Assembly (NCBI GenBank): GCA_949296605.1
Contig: CASFPB010000021.1
Location: 1 to 54,911 of the forward strand
Direction: 5' to 3'
Length of the DNA: 54,911 bases
Source of the DNA: an uncultured bacterium
Lineage (GTDB): Bacteria > Bacillota_I > Bacilli_A > RF39 > UBA660
Shown here piece by piece: positions 27,314 to 34,596 of this stretch. Position numbers and translations under genes: made by a program. The notes beneath the pieces are model-generated. The model was not told the origin of the DNA and ran no database searches. It saw only the letters and a list, made by a program, of their open reading frames with translations. Numbering within the stretch: position 1 is the stretch's first letter; the number at the start of each line of letters is the position of its first letter.

Positions 27314-27910
27314 ATGATTAAAAGTGTAAAAAGTAAAAGAATATGGGCATTTTTTATTGATTATTTATTAGTAAGTTTATTTCTAACTATGGTATATCAA
27401 ATAAGAATTTTAAATCCTAATTATGAAAAATATAATGAAATTTATGAAGAATATGTTGATATTATTGATGATTTAGATACTAATGAGTATTTAACTTTTA
27501 TTGAAAGCAATAATTATAAATTGATTAATTATAATTTAAGTAAGTATAGTATTTCATTAGTATGTATTAATTTAATTGTATATATTCTTTACTTTGGAGT
27601 GTTTCAATTTTGGAATAAAGGGCAGACTTTAGGTAAAAAAATAATGAAAATTAAGCTTGTATCAAAAAAAGACAATTTAAAATTGTGGCAATGCTTATTA
27701 AGAACTGTAATTTTATATGGTGTTTTATTTGAACTTATTAGAGTTTTTGCTATTATTTTTGTAAATGTTGATAGTTACTATGTTATTAACAATGTTTTAT
27801 CAATAGCTAATTCATTTTTATTTTATGCTATTGTTTTATGCATTTTGTTTAAAAAAGATGGTAATGGCTTACACGATATTTTATGTAATACAGATGTTAT
27901 TTTAATATAA
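27314..27910 (+). CDS. RDD family membrane protein
   Basis: A 198 aa protein with four hydrophobic helices. RIWAFFIDYLLVSL has the Arg...Asp pair of the RDD family, and FWNKGQTLGKKIMKIKLV and DGNGLHDILCNTDVI are its other conserved blocks. The loop between helices 1 and 2 is long and acidic. Function unknown, with some members proposed as transporters. A GGAG site precedes ATG 27314. Confidence 0.85.
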   Translation: MIKSVKSKRIWAFFIDYLLVSLFLTMVYQIRILNPNYEKYNEIYEEYVDIIDDLDTNEYLTFIESNNYKLINYNLSKYSISLVCINLIVYILYFGVFQFWNKGQTLGKKIMKIKLVSKKDNLKLWQCLLRTVILYGVLFELIRVFAIIFVNVDSYYVINNVLSIANSFLFYAIVLCILFKKDGNGLHDILCNTDVILI

Positions 27911-27944
27911 AAACAGTGATTTTTGTTTTATATCACTGTTTTTA
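27909..27944. terminator. Bidirectional terminator between RDD and Cys-rich genes
   Basis: An 11-base arm ending GTGAT at 27920 pairs with ATCACTGTTTT starting at 27932. The stop codon of the minus-strand gene lies in the loop, so both convergent genes end in the same hairpin. Confidence 0.8.
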
Positions 27945-28497
27945 ATTGTGTTCTAATTCTTCCTTTTCCTAATTCTTCAATAGATGCTTTGATATCATAA
28001 TCTATTGATATATTAAATAATCCATATTTTATTTTAAGCATTGTCACCATATTTTTGTAAATAGTTATTGCTTCATCATTATTTCCTATTTTAATTGAAT
28101 TAGCACATGGTATTAAAAAGTTTCTAAGTAATTCTATTGCTGCAAGTTTGCTATTTTCTTCTTGTAATAATTTATTGCTAATTACTGGACCAATTTGGTC
28201 GTATTCAATTAAAAGTGGTAAATATTCAGTAAATTGTTTTAAATAACTTTCTCTAAAGTTTTTTAAAACTTGTAATAATTCACAATTATCATCATATCCC
28301 ATTATTGTGCAAACTATTGTTGTTATGTAACATCCTGCTCTTTGATAGCCGTTTTTTTCATCTCTTTTTATAAATTCTCTACATGCACTTTTTGTAGGTG
28401 GATAATATTTTCTTTTTTTAATGCAATAATGTTCATTTCCCCATTTTGGTGGTTTATTTGATTCATAAAATGTGCATTCACAGCAAAAATCAGCCAT
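27928..28497 (-). CDS. Cys-rich protein with CFI-box-like GCYITT motif
   Basis: A 189 aa protein. The N-terminal 40 residues have a probable metal-binding cluster (CCECTFY, HYCIKK, SACREF). The middle begins GCYITTIVCTIMGYDDNCEL and continues LLQVLKNFRESYLKQF, resembling the so-called CFI-box C-terminal domain found in varied bacterial proteins. The C-terminal part is helical. Function is unknown; no membrane segment or signal peptide. It is convergent with the RDD gene. Confidence 0.6.
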   Translation of the reverse strand: MADFCCECTFYESNKPPKWGNEHYCIKKRKYYPPTKSACREFIKRDEKNGYQRAGCYITTIVCTIMGYDDNCELLQVLKNFRESYLKQFTEYLPLLIEYDQIGPVISNKLLQEENSKLAAIELLRNFLIPCANSIKIGNNDEAITIYKNMVTMLKIKYGLFNISIDYDIKASIEELGKGRIRTQLKTVI

Positions 28498-28589
28498 TTA
28501 TTTTCCCCCTTTGCTTGTTTGGTATTCTATTACAAATTTTATAAAAGGTCAAGGGTTTATGTTATACTATTATATGAGGATGTGGAATT

Positions 28590-29327
28590 TTGAAAAGAAT
28601 ATCTAAACGAAAAAAAAGAAAACTTGTTAATAAGTTTTTATTTAGCTTTTTTTTGCTTTTGTTAGTTTATTTATCTGTTTCTTTTAAAGATAAATTCCTT
28701 ATTGATGAAGAAAAGGCTATAAATAGTGCAAGTGATATTAATTATTTAAATGATATTTCTGATTATGATGGAAATGCTTATGTTTATTTAAATAATAATG
28801 TTCCTAATTTTACAAGTGAAGATATAAATACTAATACATTTGAATCATACAGTGATTTAGATAGTCTAGGAAGATGTGGTGTTGCTTTTGCTAATGTAAG
28901 TAAGGATACTATGCCTACTGAGGAAAGAGAAAGTATTGGTAATGTTAAACCTAGTGGGTGGCATACCGTAAAATATGATATTGTTAGTGGTAAATATCTT
29001 TATAATAGATGTCATTTAATTGGTTATCAATTAACTGGAGAAAATGATAATGAAAAAAATTTAATTACTTGCACTCGATATATGAATGCAACTACTATGC
29101 TACAATTTGAAAATGAAGTTGCTAATTATATTGATGAAACTAATAATCATGTTCTTTATAGAGTTACTCCATATTTTGAAAATGATAATTTAGTTGCAAA
29201 GGGAGTTCAAATTGAAGCTTATTCAGTTGAAGATAATGGCGAAGGTATAAAGTTTAATGTTTTTGTATATAATATTCAACCTGGAATTATTATTGATTAT
29301 GCTAATGGTGATAGCAGATTAGAATAG
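28590..29327 (+). CDS. Secreted DNA/RNA non-specific endonuclease (EndA/NucA-like)
   Basis: A 245 aa protein with an N-terminal membrane anchor (about 13-30, after a Lys/Arg-rich start). The nuclease domain has GWHTVKYD and YNRCHLIGYQLTGENDNEKN, where RCHLIG corresponds to the DRGH-type catalytic motif with His general base, then NLITCTRYMNATTM. Related proteins are DNA-entry nucleases and surface DNases. It starts with TTG 28590. No competence genes are nearby. Confidence 0.87.
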   Translation: MKRISKRKKRKLVNKFLFSFFLLLLVYLSVSFKDKFLIDEEKAINSASDINYLNDISDYDGNAYVYLNNNVPNFTSEDINTNTFESYSDLDSLGRCGVAFANVSKDTMPTEERESIGNVKPSGWHTVKYDIVSGKYLYNRCHLIGYQLTGENDNEKNLITCTRYMNATTMLQFENEVANYIDETNNHVLYRVTPYFENDNLVAKGVQIEAYSVEDNGEGIKFNVFVYNIQPGIIIDYANGDSRLE

Positions 29328-29329
29328 TA

Positions 29330-29356
29330 ACTTAATATATTTAATTCCATATAATA
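29330..29356 (+). promoter_or_regulatory. Possible promoter of the interrupted amidase gene (sigma-K/E-like or sigma-A)
   Basis: CATATAATA at 29348-29356 fits the mother-cell sigma-K -10 pattern CATAnnnTA, with AC 16 bases upstream at 29330-29331. It also contains TATAAT (29350-29355), but no sigma-A -35 is evident. AT-rich sequence makes chance matches likely, and the motif lies only 4 bases before the AGGTG ribosome site. Confidence 0.35.
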
Positions 29357-29371
29357 TTTTAGGTGATATAC

Positions 29372-30178
29372 ATGGATGATAAAGCTTTAAAAAAAGTGGT
29401 GATTGATGCTGGACACGGAGGAGAGGATCCCGGCACTATTTCTAATGGTATAACAGAAAAAGATTATACCTTGAAAATCAGCGAATATATTCATAATCGT
29501 TTGGATGAAATGGGTATTCCTAATGAATTAACAAGGGAAACAGATGTTACTTTAGATAGTAATAGTAGGCCTAAAAAAGTTCAAAGTTTTTATGGTAATG
29601 GTGATAATGTAATAGTTGTATCTAATCACATAAATGCCGGAGGTGGCGATGGTGCTGAAATAATATATTCTCTTCGTAATGATGATACTTTATCATCAAA
29701 AATTGCTAAAGAGTTAGAAATAACTGGGCAAAATGTTAGAAAGTATTATCAAAGAAGGCTTCCTAGTAATCCTGCTAAAGATTATTATTATATTTTAAGA
29801 GATACTCCAAATAATGAAACAGTTATTGTTGAATATGGTTTTGCTGATTCCACCGGTGATGATGTAAATCAAATAAAAAATAATTGGGAAAATTTAGCAG
29901 AAGCTGTAACCAAAGCAATAGTAGAATATGCGGGAGGAATTTACATAGCACCAAGTGGTTCTAATTATTACACTGTAAAAAGTGGTGATAGTTTGTGGAG
30001 TATTTCTAAAAAATTTGGAGTTTCAGTAGATGAAATTAAACAACTTAATAATTTATCTGGTAATTTACTAAATATTGGGCAAAATTTACTCATTCCTAAA
30101 AAAGAAGAAATTTCTAATGCAAATACCTATACAGTTCAAAAAGGTGATACGCTTTTTTTGGGGAATAATGAATATTAA
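29372..30178 (+). pseudogene. 5' part of an Amidase_3-LysM gene, interrupted by a mobile element
   Basis: As it stands, 268 aa. Amidase_3 domain: VVIDAGHGGEDPG (zinc His), ITEKDYTLK (Glu), VSNHINAGGG (His), IVEYGFADS (catalytic Glu). It is followed by one full LysM (about 193-236) and the first ten residues of another, TYTVQKGDTL, after which the frame leaves into element DNA and stops. There is no signal peptide, as in B. subtilis CwlC-type mother-cell lytic amidases. The start is ATG 29372 after AGGTG. The remaining LysM repeats lie at 36176-36763 in the same frame once the element is removed. The truncated product may still be active. Confidence 0.9.
30146..30155 (+). repeat. Left attachment core (attL), GATACGCTTT
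   Basis: First copy of the 10-base direct repeat. It encodes Asp-Thr-Leu of the LysM motif VQKGDTL in the host gene frame. Left of it is host sequence; right of it is element sequence. Serine integrases exchange strands at a 2-base centre, and longer identity marks the ends only approximately. Confidence 0.85.
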
Positions 30179-30206
30179 ATTAAATTTTATATATAAAACA
30201 TTGCTT

Positions 30207-30231
30207 AAGTTGGGAAAACTCAACTTTTTTT
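30207..30231 (+). terminator. Terminator just inside the left element end
   Basis: AAGTTGGG at 30207-30214 pairs with CTCAACTT at 30219-30226 (one G-U pair) around AAAA, then a T run. It would stop host transcription coming from the amidase promoter, insulating the cargo. Confidence 0.75.
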
Positions 30232-30239
30232 GGTATAAT
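30231..30239 (+). promoter_or_regulatory. Cargo promoter of the element
   Basis: TGGTATAAT at 30231-30239 is an extended -10, directly downstream of the left-end terminator, with a weak TTGGGA-like -35 at 30210-30215. An AAAGGAG ribosome site follows at 30260-30266. Confidence 0.65.
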
Positions 30240-30276
30240 TTAATTATTAAGAACTTTTGAAAGGAGTATGATTTTT

Positions 30277-30681
30277 ATGGAAGTAAAATTAAGTGAAGTA
30301 ATTGATGCCCTATACTTTACAAACGATGAAATTGAATACTATTATAATCCAACTAATGGAAAAATATTTATGTCAAATATTGGAGATTATGAAAACTTAA
30401 ATGAAGATGAATTGGATGAACTGTTTGAAAAATCTATTATGTTACCCACTAGATATGATATCAATGAATATGAAATGATGAAAGATTTTGTAGAAACTAT
30501 TGAAGATATTAGACTTCAAAATCAATTATATATTTCTCTAAATTGTAGTGGTGCATTTAGAAGGTTTAAAGATACTTGCATTAATTTTGATATTATTAAT
30601 GATTGGTATAAATTTAGCGGTGAAAAATATAAAGAAATTGCTATAAATTGGTGCAAAGAGAATAATATCAAATTTGAATAG
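30277..30681 (+). CDS. UPF0158 family protein (element cargo)
   Basis: A 134 aa acidic protein. LPTRYDINEYEMMKDFVETI, SGAFRRFKDTC, WYKFSGEKYKEIAINWCKEN match the conserved blocks of UPF0158, a family of unknown function common in Bacillota. AGGAG at 30262-30266 favours ATG 30277 over ATG 30268. It is the first cargo gene and is 10 bases from the SWIM gene. Confidence 0.75.
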   Translation: MEVKLSEVIDALYFTNDEIEYYYNPTNGKIFMSNIGDYENLNEDELDELFEKSIMLPTRYDINEYEMMKDFVETIEDIRLQNQLYISLNCSGAFRRFKDTCINFDIINDWYKFSGEKYKEIAINWCKENNIKFE

Positions 30682-30691
30682 GAGATGAATA

Positions 30692-32248
30692 ATGAAGAAG
30701 TTTTTAAGAAATTATGATTTTGAAGATTATTTTGACTCACTTATACTATCTCGTGGAAAAAGTTACTATAAAGAAAATAGAATATTAGATATTTGGTGCC
30801 AACAAGATTTAGTAACTGCTTATATTGATGGCTCTGAAATATATAGAATTGAAATAAGAGCAAATGATAAAGAATTGAATAATTTTTATTGTTCCTGTCC
30901 ATATTCAGAAGATGGTGAATACATGTGTAAACATATTGCTGCTGTTCTTTATTATTTAGAAGAAAATGATATTCCAGAATTAGAAATTTTAAATAGAAAA
31001 AAAGTAAAAAAAGAAAAAGACAAATCCGAGTTTTTTAAAATATATGATGAAATGAATTATGAACTAAGAAAAATAAGTGATAGAAATGGTTTTGTTAATT
31101 ATTATAATGGAAGATACTTTGTAGATTTAATTTCTAATGTATCTGATTACATAGATGATTTTATAGATAATGAAAAATATAATAATGCTTTTGAGCTAAT
31201 CAAATATACATATAGATTTATAAAGGATACTTTTATGGACGGTTCTAATGGTGAATTTCAAGATTCATTATATTTAATTAATGAAAGTGCAAGTAAACTT
31301 TTATATAATGATGAGTATTTTGATATCTTTTTAGATTATACTGAAGATATAACATTGAATAATACTCTAGATGATTTTTCTGATTCCCCATTACATGCAT
31401 TTATCCTTTATGTTCATGATAACGGTTCAGCTAAAAAAGTTGTTAAAATACTAGATGAAATTGAGTTGAACACTTATGGAATATTTGTTAGTCAAACTTT
31501 AGATAAAATATCATTAACTTATGATTTTATTGATAAAAATGATGCTATAAAAATGTGCTATGAAAGTATTGAACATTGTGGAGTAAAAGAATTATTAATT
31601 AAGTATTTAAAAAATGATAATAAAATAGACGAAGTAATACGAATACTAAAAAATGACATTAAAAATCATGTAAGAAAAGATATGGCTTATGACAAATTAC
31701 TAGATATTTATGATGAATATGGTAAATTAGAAGAAAAGAAAAAATTACTGCCGGAAGTTATAGTAGAAACAAATAGTTTTGCAAGATATAAGGAACTAAA
31801 AAATATGTATAGTGATTCTAAATGGAATTCTGTAAAAGAAAAAATAATTTCTAAAATTAAACCTAATAATAGGGATATTTTAGAAGATATTTATATGGAA
31901 GAGAATGAAACTAATAAATTATTTGAATTATTGAAGAAAAATCCTAGTTTGTATAGATTAGCAAAATATCAAGATGAAGTAAAAGATAAATATAGTAAAG
32001 AATTATTAAATTTTTATAAACCACAAATAATTGAAGAGTCAAAAAGAGTATCAGATAGAAAATGGTATCAAGAATTATGTCATTATATTAGAAAAATGAA
32101 AGAACTTGACAATTCTGATGATTTTATCTTTGATATGTTAAAGGAAATGTATCCTAATTATAGGAGTAAACGAGCATTTAAAGAAGAAATAATGAATGTT
32201 TTAAGTCCTAAAAATAAACAAAGGTTTTATGAATTAATAGAAAAATAG
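30692..32248 (+). CDS. SWIM zinc-finger protein with helical repeats (element cargo)
   Basis: A 518 aa protein. Residues about 62-90 hold a SWIM motif, FYCSCP followed by MCKHIAAVLYYL (CxC...CxH), a zinc finger that binds nucleic acid or protein. The rest is helical with TPR-like blocks (for example VIRILKNDIKNHVRKDMAYD, LLDIYDEYGKLEEKK). There is no helicase motif. Proteins of this shape are known in bacteria but their function is unclear. A GGAG site precedes ATG 30692. It is in one transcript with UPF0158 and RhuM genes. Confidence 0.8.
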   Translation: MKKFLRNYDFEDYFDSLILSRGKSYYKENRILDIWCQQDLVTAYIDGSEIYRIEIRANDKELNNFYCSCPYSEDGEYMCKHIAAVLYYLEENDIPELEILNRKKVKKEKDKSEFFKIYDEMNYELRKISDRNGFVNYYNGRYFVDLISNVSDYIDDFIDNEKYNNAFELIKYTYRFIKDTFMDGSNGEFQDSLYLINESASKLLYNDEYFDIFLDYTEDITLNNTLDDFSDSPLHAFILYVHDNGSAKKVVKILDEIELNTYGIFVSQTLDKISLTYDFIDKNDAIKMCYESIEHCGVKELLIKYLKNDNKIDEVIRILKNDIKNHVRKDMAYDKLLDIYDEYGKLEEKKKLLPEVIVETNSFARYKELKNMYSDSKWNSVKEKIISKIKPNNRDILEDIYMEENETNKLFELLKKNPSLYRLAKYQDEVKDKYSKELLNFYKPQIIEESKRVSDRKWYQELCHYIRKMKELDNSDDFIFDMLKEMYPNYRSKRAFKEEIMNVLSPKNKQRFYELIEK

Positions 32249-32263
32249 AAAGCTGGTGAAATC

Positions 32264-33241
32264 TTGAAAAACAATATAATTATATATATATCAAAAGATG
32301 GTAATGTAAAAGTTGATGTTAATGTACAAAATGAAGATATTTGGATGAGTCAAGATGTAATGGCTAATCTTTATGATACAACTAAAAATAATATTTCAAT
32401 GCACCTAAAAAATATTTTTGATGAAGGTGAGTTAGAAAAAGATTCAGTTGTTAAGAAATTCTTAACAACTGCCAGTGATGGCAAAAATTACAATGTTTTA
32501 CACTATAATTTAGATGCTATCATTGCTGTAGGCTATAGAATAAACTCTAAAAAAGCAACTGAATTTAGAATATGGGCAACTAGAGTTTTAAAAGAATACA
32601 TGGTTAAAGGTTTTGCCTTAAATGATGAGAGATTAAAAAATAATGGAGATAGTCCTTACTTTGAAGAATTATTAGCTAGAATTCGTGATATTAGGTCTTC
32701 TGAAAAAATATTTTGGAGAAAAGTGTTGGATATTTATGCGACCTCAATTGATTACAATCCTAAAGATAAATTATCAATAGACTTTTTCAAAACTGTACAA
32801 AACAAAATGCATTATGCTACACATGGCAACACAGCAGCCGAGGTAATATTTACACGAGTTGATTCTAATAAAGAAAATTTAGGGCTTACTAATTTTAAAG
32901 GAGATTATCCAACAAAAAGTGAAACTGAAATTGCTAAAAACTATTTAACTGAGGAAGAGCTTAATACTCTAAATAGAATGGTATCAGCTTATTTAGATAT
33001 TGCAGAAATTAATGCTTTAGATAGACATCCTATGACAATGAAAGATTGGGTTAATGAGTTAGATACATTTTTAAAGATGACAAGAAAAGATATTTTAAAA
33101 GATAACGGAAAAATATCACATGAAGAAGCGTTAAAAAAAGCACATGAAGAATATGATAAATATATGCAAAAACATTTAACTACTGCCGAACAAGATTACT
33201 TAGAAATACTAAACAAAGAAATAGAAGAAATCGATAAATAA
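32264..33241 (+). CDS. RhuM family protein (element cargo)
   Basis: A 325 aa protein with an N-terminal winged-helix-like part (IWMSQDVMANLYDTTKNNIS, then FDEGELEKDSVVKKF and YNLDAIIAVGYRI), typical of RhuM/virulence-associated proteins, and a helical C-terminal half (MHYATHGNTAAEVIFTRVDS, RHPMTMKDWVNELDTFL). RhuM genes are often found on mobile islands; the biochemical role is not settled. It starts with TTG 32264, 15 bases after the SWIM stop. Confidence 0.85.
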   Translation: MKNNIIIYISKDGNVKVDVNVQNEDIWMSQDVMANLYDTTKNNISMHLKNIFDEGELEKDSVVKKFLTTASDGKNYNVLHYNLDAIIAVGYRINSKKATEFRIWATRVLKEYMVKGFALNDERLKNNGDSPYFEELLARIRDIRSSEKIFWRKVLDIYATSIDYNPKDKLSIDFFKTVQNKMHYATHGNTAAEVIFTRVDSNKENLGLTNFKGDYPTKSETEIAKNYLTEEELNTLNRMVSAYLDIAEINALDRHPMTMKDWVNELDTFLKMTRKDILKDNGKISHEEALKKAHEEYDKYMQKHLTTAEQDYLEILNKEIEEIDK

Positions 33242-33257
33242 TAGGTTGGCGATAATA

Positions 33258-33972
33258 GTGATAAAAGTTTTAAAAACGAATTTGTGTAAAATAAATTATT
33301 CAGAGAGTTTAAAAAAATTAGCAGAAGCAACTATTCAATTATTTGATAAAAAAGATAATTGAATACAGATTGTTTTTTGAATCACCTATTAGTGAACAGG
33401 TAGTTGTTAATTATTTTGATACTGTAGAAGAGTTTAGAAAATTTATATATGAAATTAGAGGTGAAAGAGATTCATTACCTGAATATGCTAGAGGAACTTA
33501 TGATAATGGAATGGTTAATGCATGCGTAAATCCTAAATTTCAGTTAAAAAGGTTATATACTGCTAGTCATGAGTTGTTTCATATTTTGTATATGCAATAT
33601 ATATTAAATAATGATTATTCAAAAAGAATAGTTTGGTATGATGAAGGCATGGCACAATTTATGTCGGGAGAAAAAGATTCGTTGAATGACGACGGCATTT
33701 TTAAAGAATTTTATTTGAAAGTAAGAGAAGAAACAAAAGTAATCCCCCAGTTGAATAGCTTAGAACATGGGAATTCTTTTATTAATGAAGCTTATAATGG
33801 CTATGACCTAAGTTATTTATCTATAAAGTATTTATCAGAGATGTTAAGTGTTGAACAATTTAAAGGTTTAATGTCTGATTTTTCAAAGATTAGTCAATAT
33901 GGAGATGATATAATTCAGAAAATGTTTAGTTATTATGATGCAAAGTTAGAAAATGAAATTGTAAAAAATTAA
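33258..33972 (+). pseudogene. HExxH metallopeptidase-like gene with an apparent frameshift
   Basis: A 34-codon frame (GTG 33258 to TGA 33362, SD-like AGGTTGG upstream) leads into a second frame that is open from at least 33343 to 33972. The second frame encodes LYTASHELFHILYMQY and WYDEGMAQFMSGE, a gluzincin-like HExxH...E arrangement. Removing one A from the AAAAAA run at 33346-33351 joins them as LFDKKIIEYRLFFE, about 237 residues. Internal TTG 33343 could start a 209 aa product but has no ribosome site. I do not recognise a precise family. Confidence 0.6.
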
Positions 33973-33976
33973 ATTT

Positions 33977-34024
33977 AATCATCCTATAAAATTTAGTGAA
34001 AACTAGAAATTAGGATGATTTTTT
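33977..34024 (+). terminator. Terminator after the cargo genes
   Basis: AATCATCCTA at 33977-33986 pairs with TAGGATGATT at 34011-34020. A nested TAGT-GAAA-ACTA hairpin lies in the loop, and a T run follows. Confidence 0.75.
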
Positions 34025-34027
34025 GTG

Positions 34028-34242
34028 CTATAAATTATTCTTATTATTAGGTTTATCCTATATATCATCTTACAAATTAGGATGAATTTCGTAAGTACGA
34101 AATAAGAATGGTGCATATATGAGCCCTTATTTTATAAGAAAAAGTGAGTGTATATGCACCATCTTTTTATCCTGCTAATCAATAATTAATTAATTTTTTT
34201 GAATTTTAGGATAATATGATAAATTAACAATAAAAATATAAC
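34028..34242. other. Structured non-coding stretch inside the element
   Basis: No gene in about 215 bases. Two symmetric structures stand out: ATTTCGTA-AG-TACGAAAT at 34086-34103, and a 12-base stem ATGGTGCATATA (34108-34119) with TATATGCACCAT (34151-34162) followed by CTTTTT. Inside that loop CTTAT and ATAAG can form a smaller stem. This could be a small RNA with its own terminator, a recombinase or repressor binding site, or a transfer origin. Confidence 0.55.
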
Positions 34243-34271
34243 TTGACTCCTATATTTTAAAGAGGTATTAT
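34243..34271 (+). promoter_or_regulatory. Promoter of the recombinase operon
   Basis: TTGACT at 34243-34248 and TATTAT at 34266-34271 with a 17-base spacer, one of the best promoter matches in the window. It drives two or three tiny ORFs and the recombinase. Confidence 0.75.
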
Positions 34272-34294
34272 CCAGGCAAAAGGAGATGAGGCTT

Positions 34295-34330
34295 ATGAAA
34301 AATATAATGGAGGAATATGAAGTTAAGTAA
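34295..34330 (+). CDS. Possible 11-codon leader peptide
   Basis: AAGGAGATGAGG precedes ATG 34295, giving MKNIMEEYEVK and a stop. It overlaps the next small ORF (ATG 34317), so it may couple or regulate translation. Coding status cannot be shown from so short a frame. Confidence 0.35.
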   Translation: MKNIMEEYEVK

Positions 34331-34424
34331 TATTTTTGAGTATGCAGTATGCATACCAGATAATATTACTAAAATAAAAGTTAATGCCATAGATTTTAAT
34401 GGAGGTATTAAACTCTATGGTTAA
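34317..34424 (+). CDS. Small 35 aa protein upstream of the recombinase
   Basis: ATG 34317 follows GGAGG. The product starts MKLSNIFEYAVCIPDNITK and ends with GGIKLYG. It overlaps the following ORF by 8 bases. Not recognised; the chain of overlaps suggests that all are translated. Confidence 0.45.
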   Translation: MKLSNIFEYAVCIPDNITKIKVNAIDFNGGIKLYG

Positions 34425-34596
34425 ATACAAAGTTAATTTAAAGTTTAAAGAAAATGGAAAATCTTTAAACGAAACAATAACTGAAGTATTAAAAATTGAA
34501 TTACAAAAAAAGATTAATAATACTTGTAATATTTTAAAAAAGGAGCTAACATTCAAGCATACTCATTATTCCCAAGTAGAAGGGAGTAGTAATTAA
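34417..34596 (+). CDS. Small 59 aa protein coupled to the recombinase
   Basis: ATG 34417 follows GGAGG (34401-34405). The product begins MVKYKVNLKFKENGKSLNET and is lysine-rich and helical, ending EGSSN. The stop overlaps the recombinase start by one base. Small proteins just before serine recombinases can be directionality factors or regulators, but I have no direct evidence for that role. Confidence 0.5.
   Translation: MVKYKVNLKFKENGKSLNETITEVLKIELQKKINNTCNILKKELTFKHTHYSQVEGSSN

Noticed and set aside
30075-30260. Open frame crossing the left attachment core
   Set aside because: It overlaps the amidase fragment in another frame, is Lys/Phe/Ile-rich and has no ribosome site.
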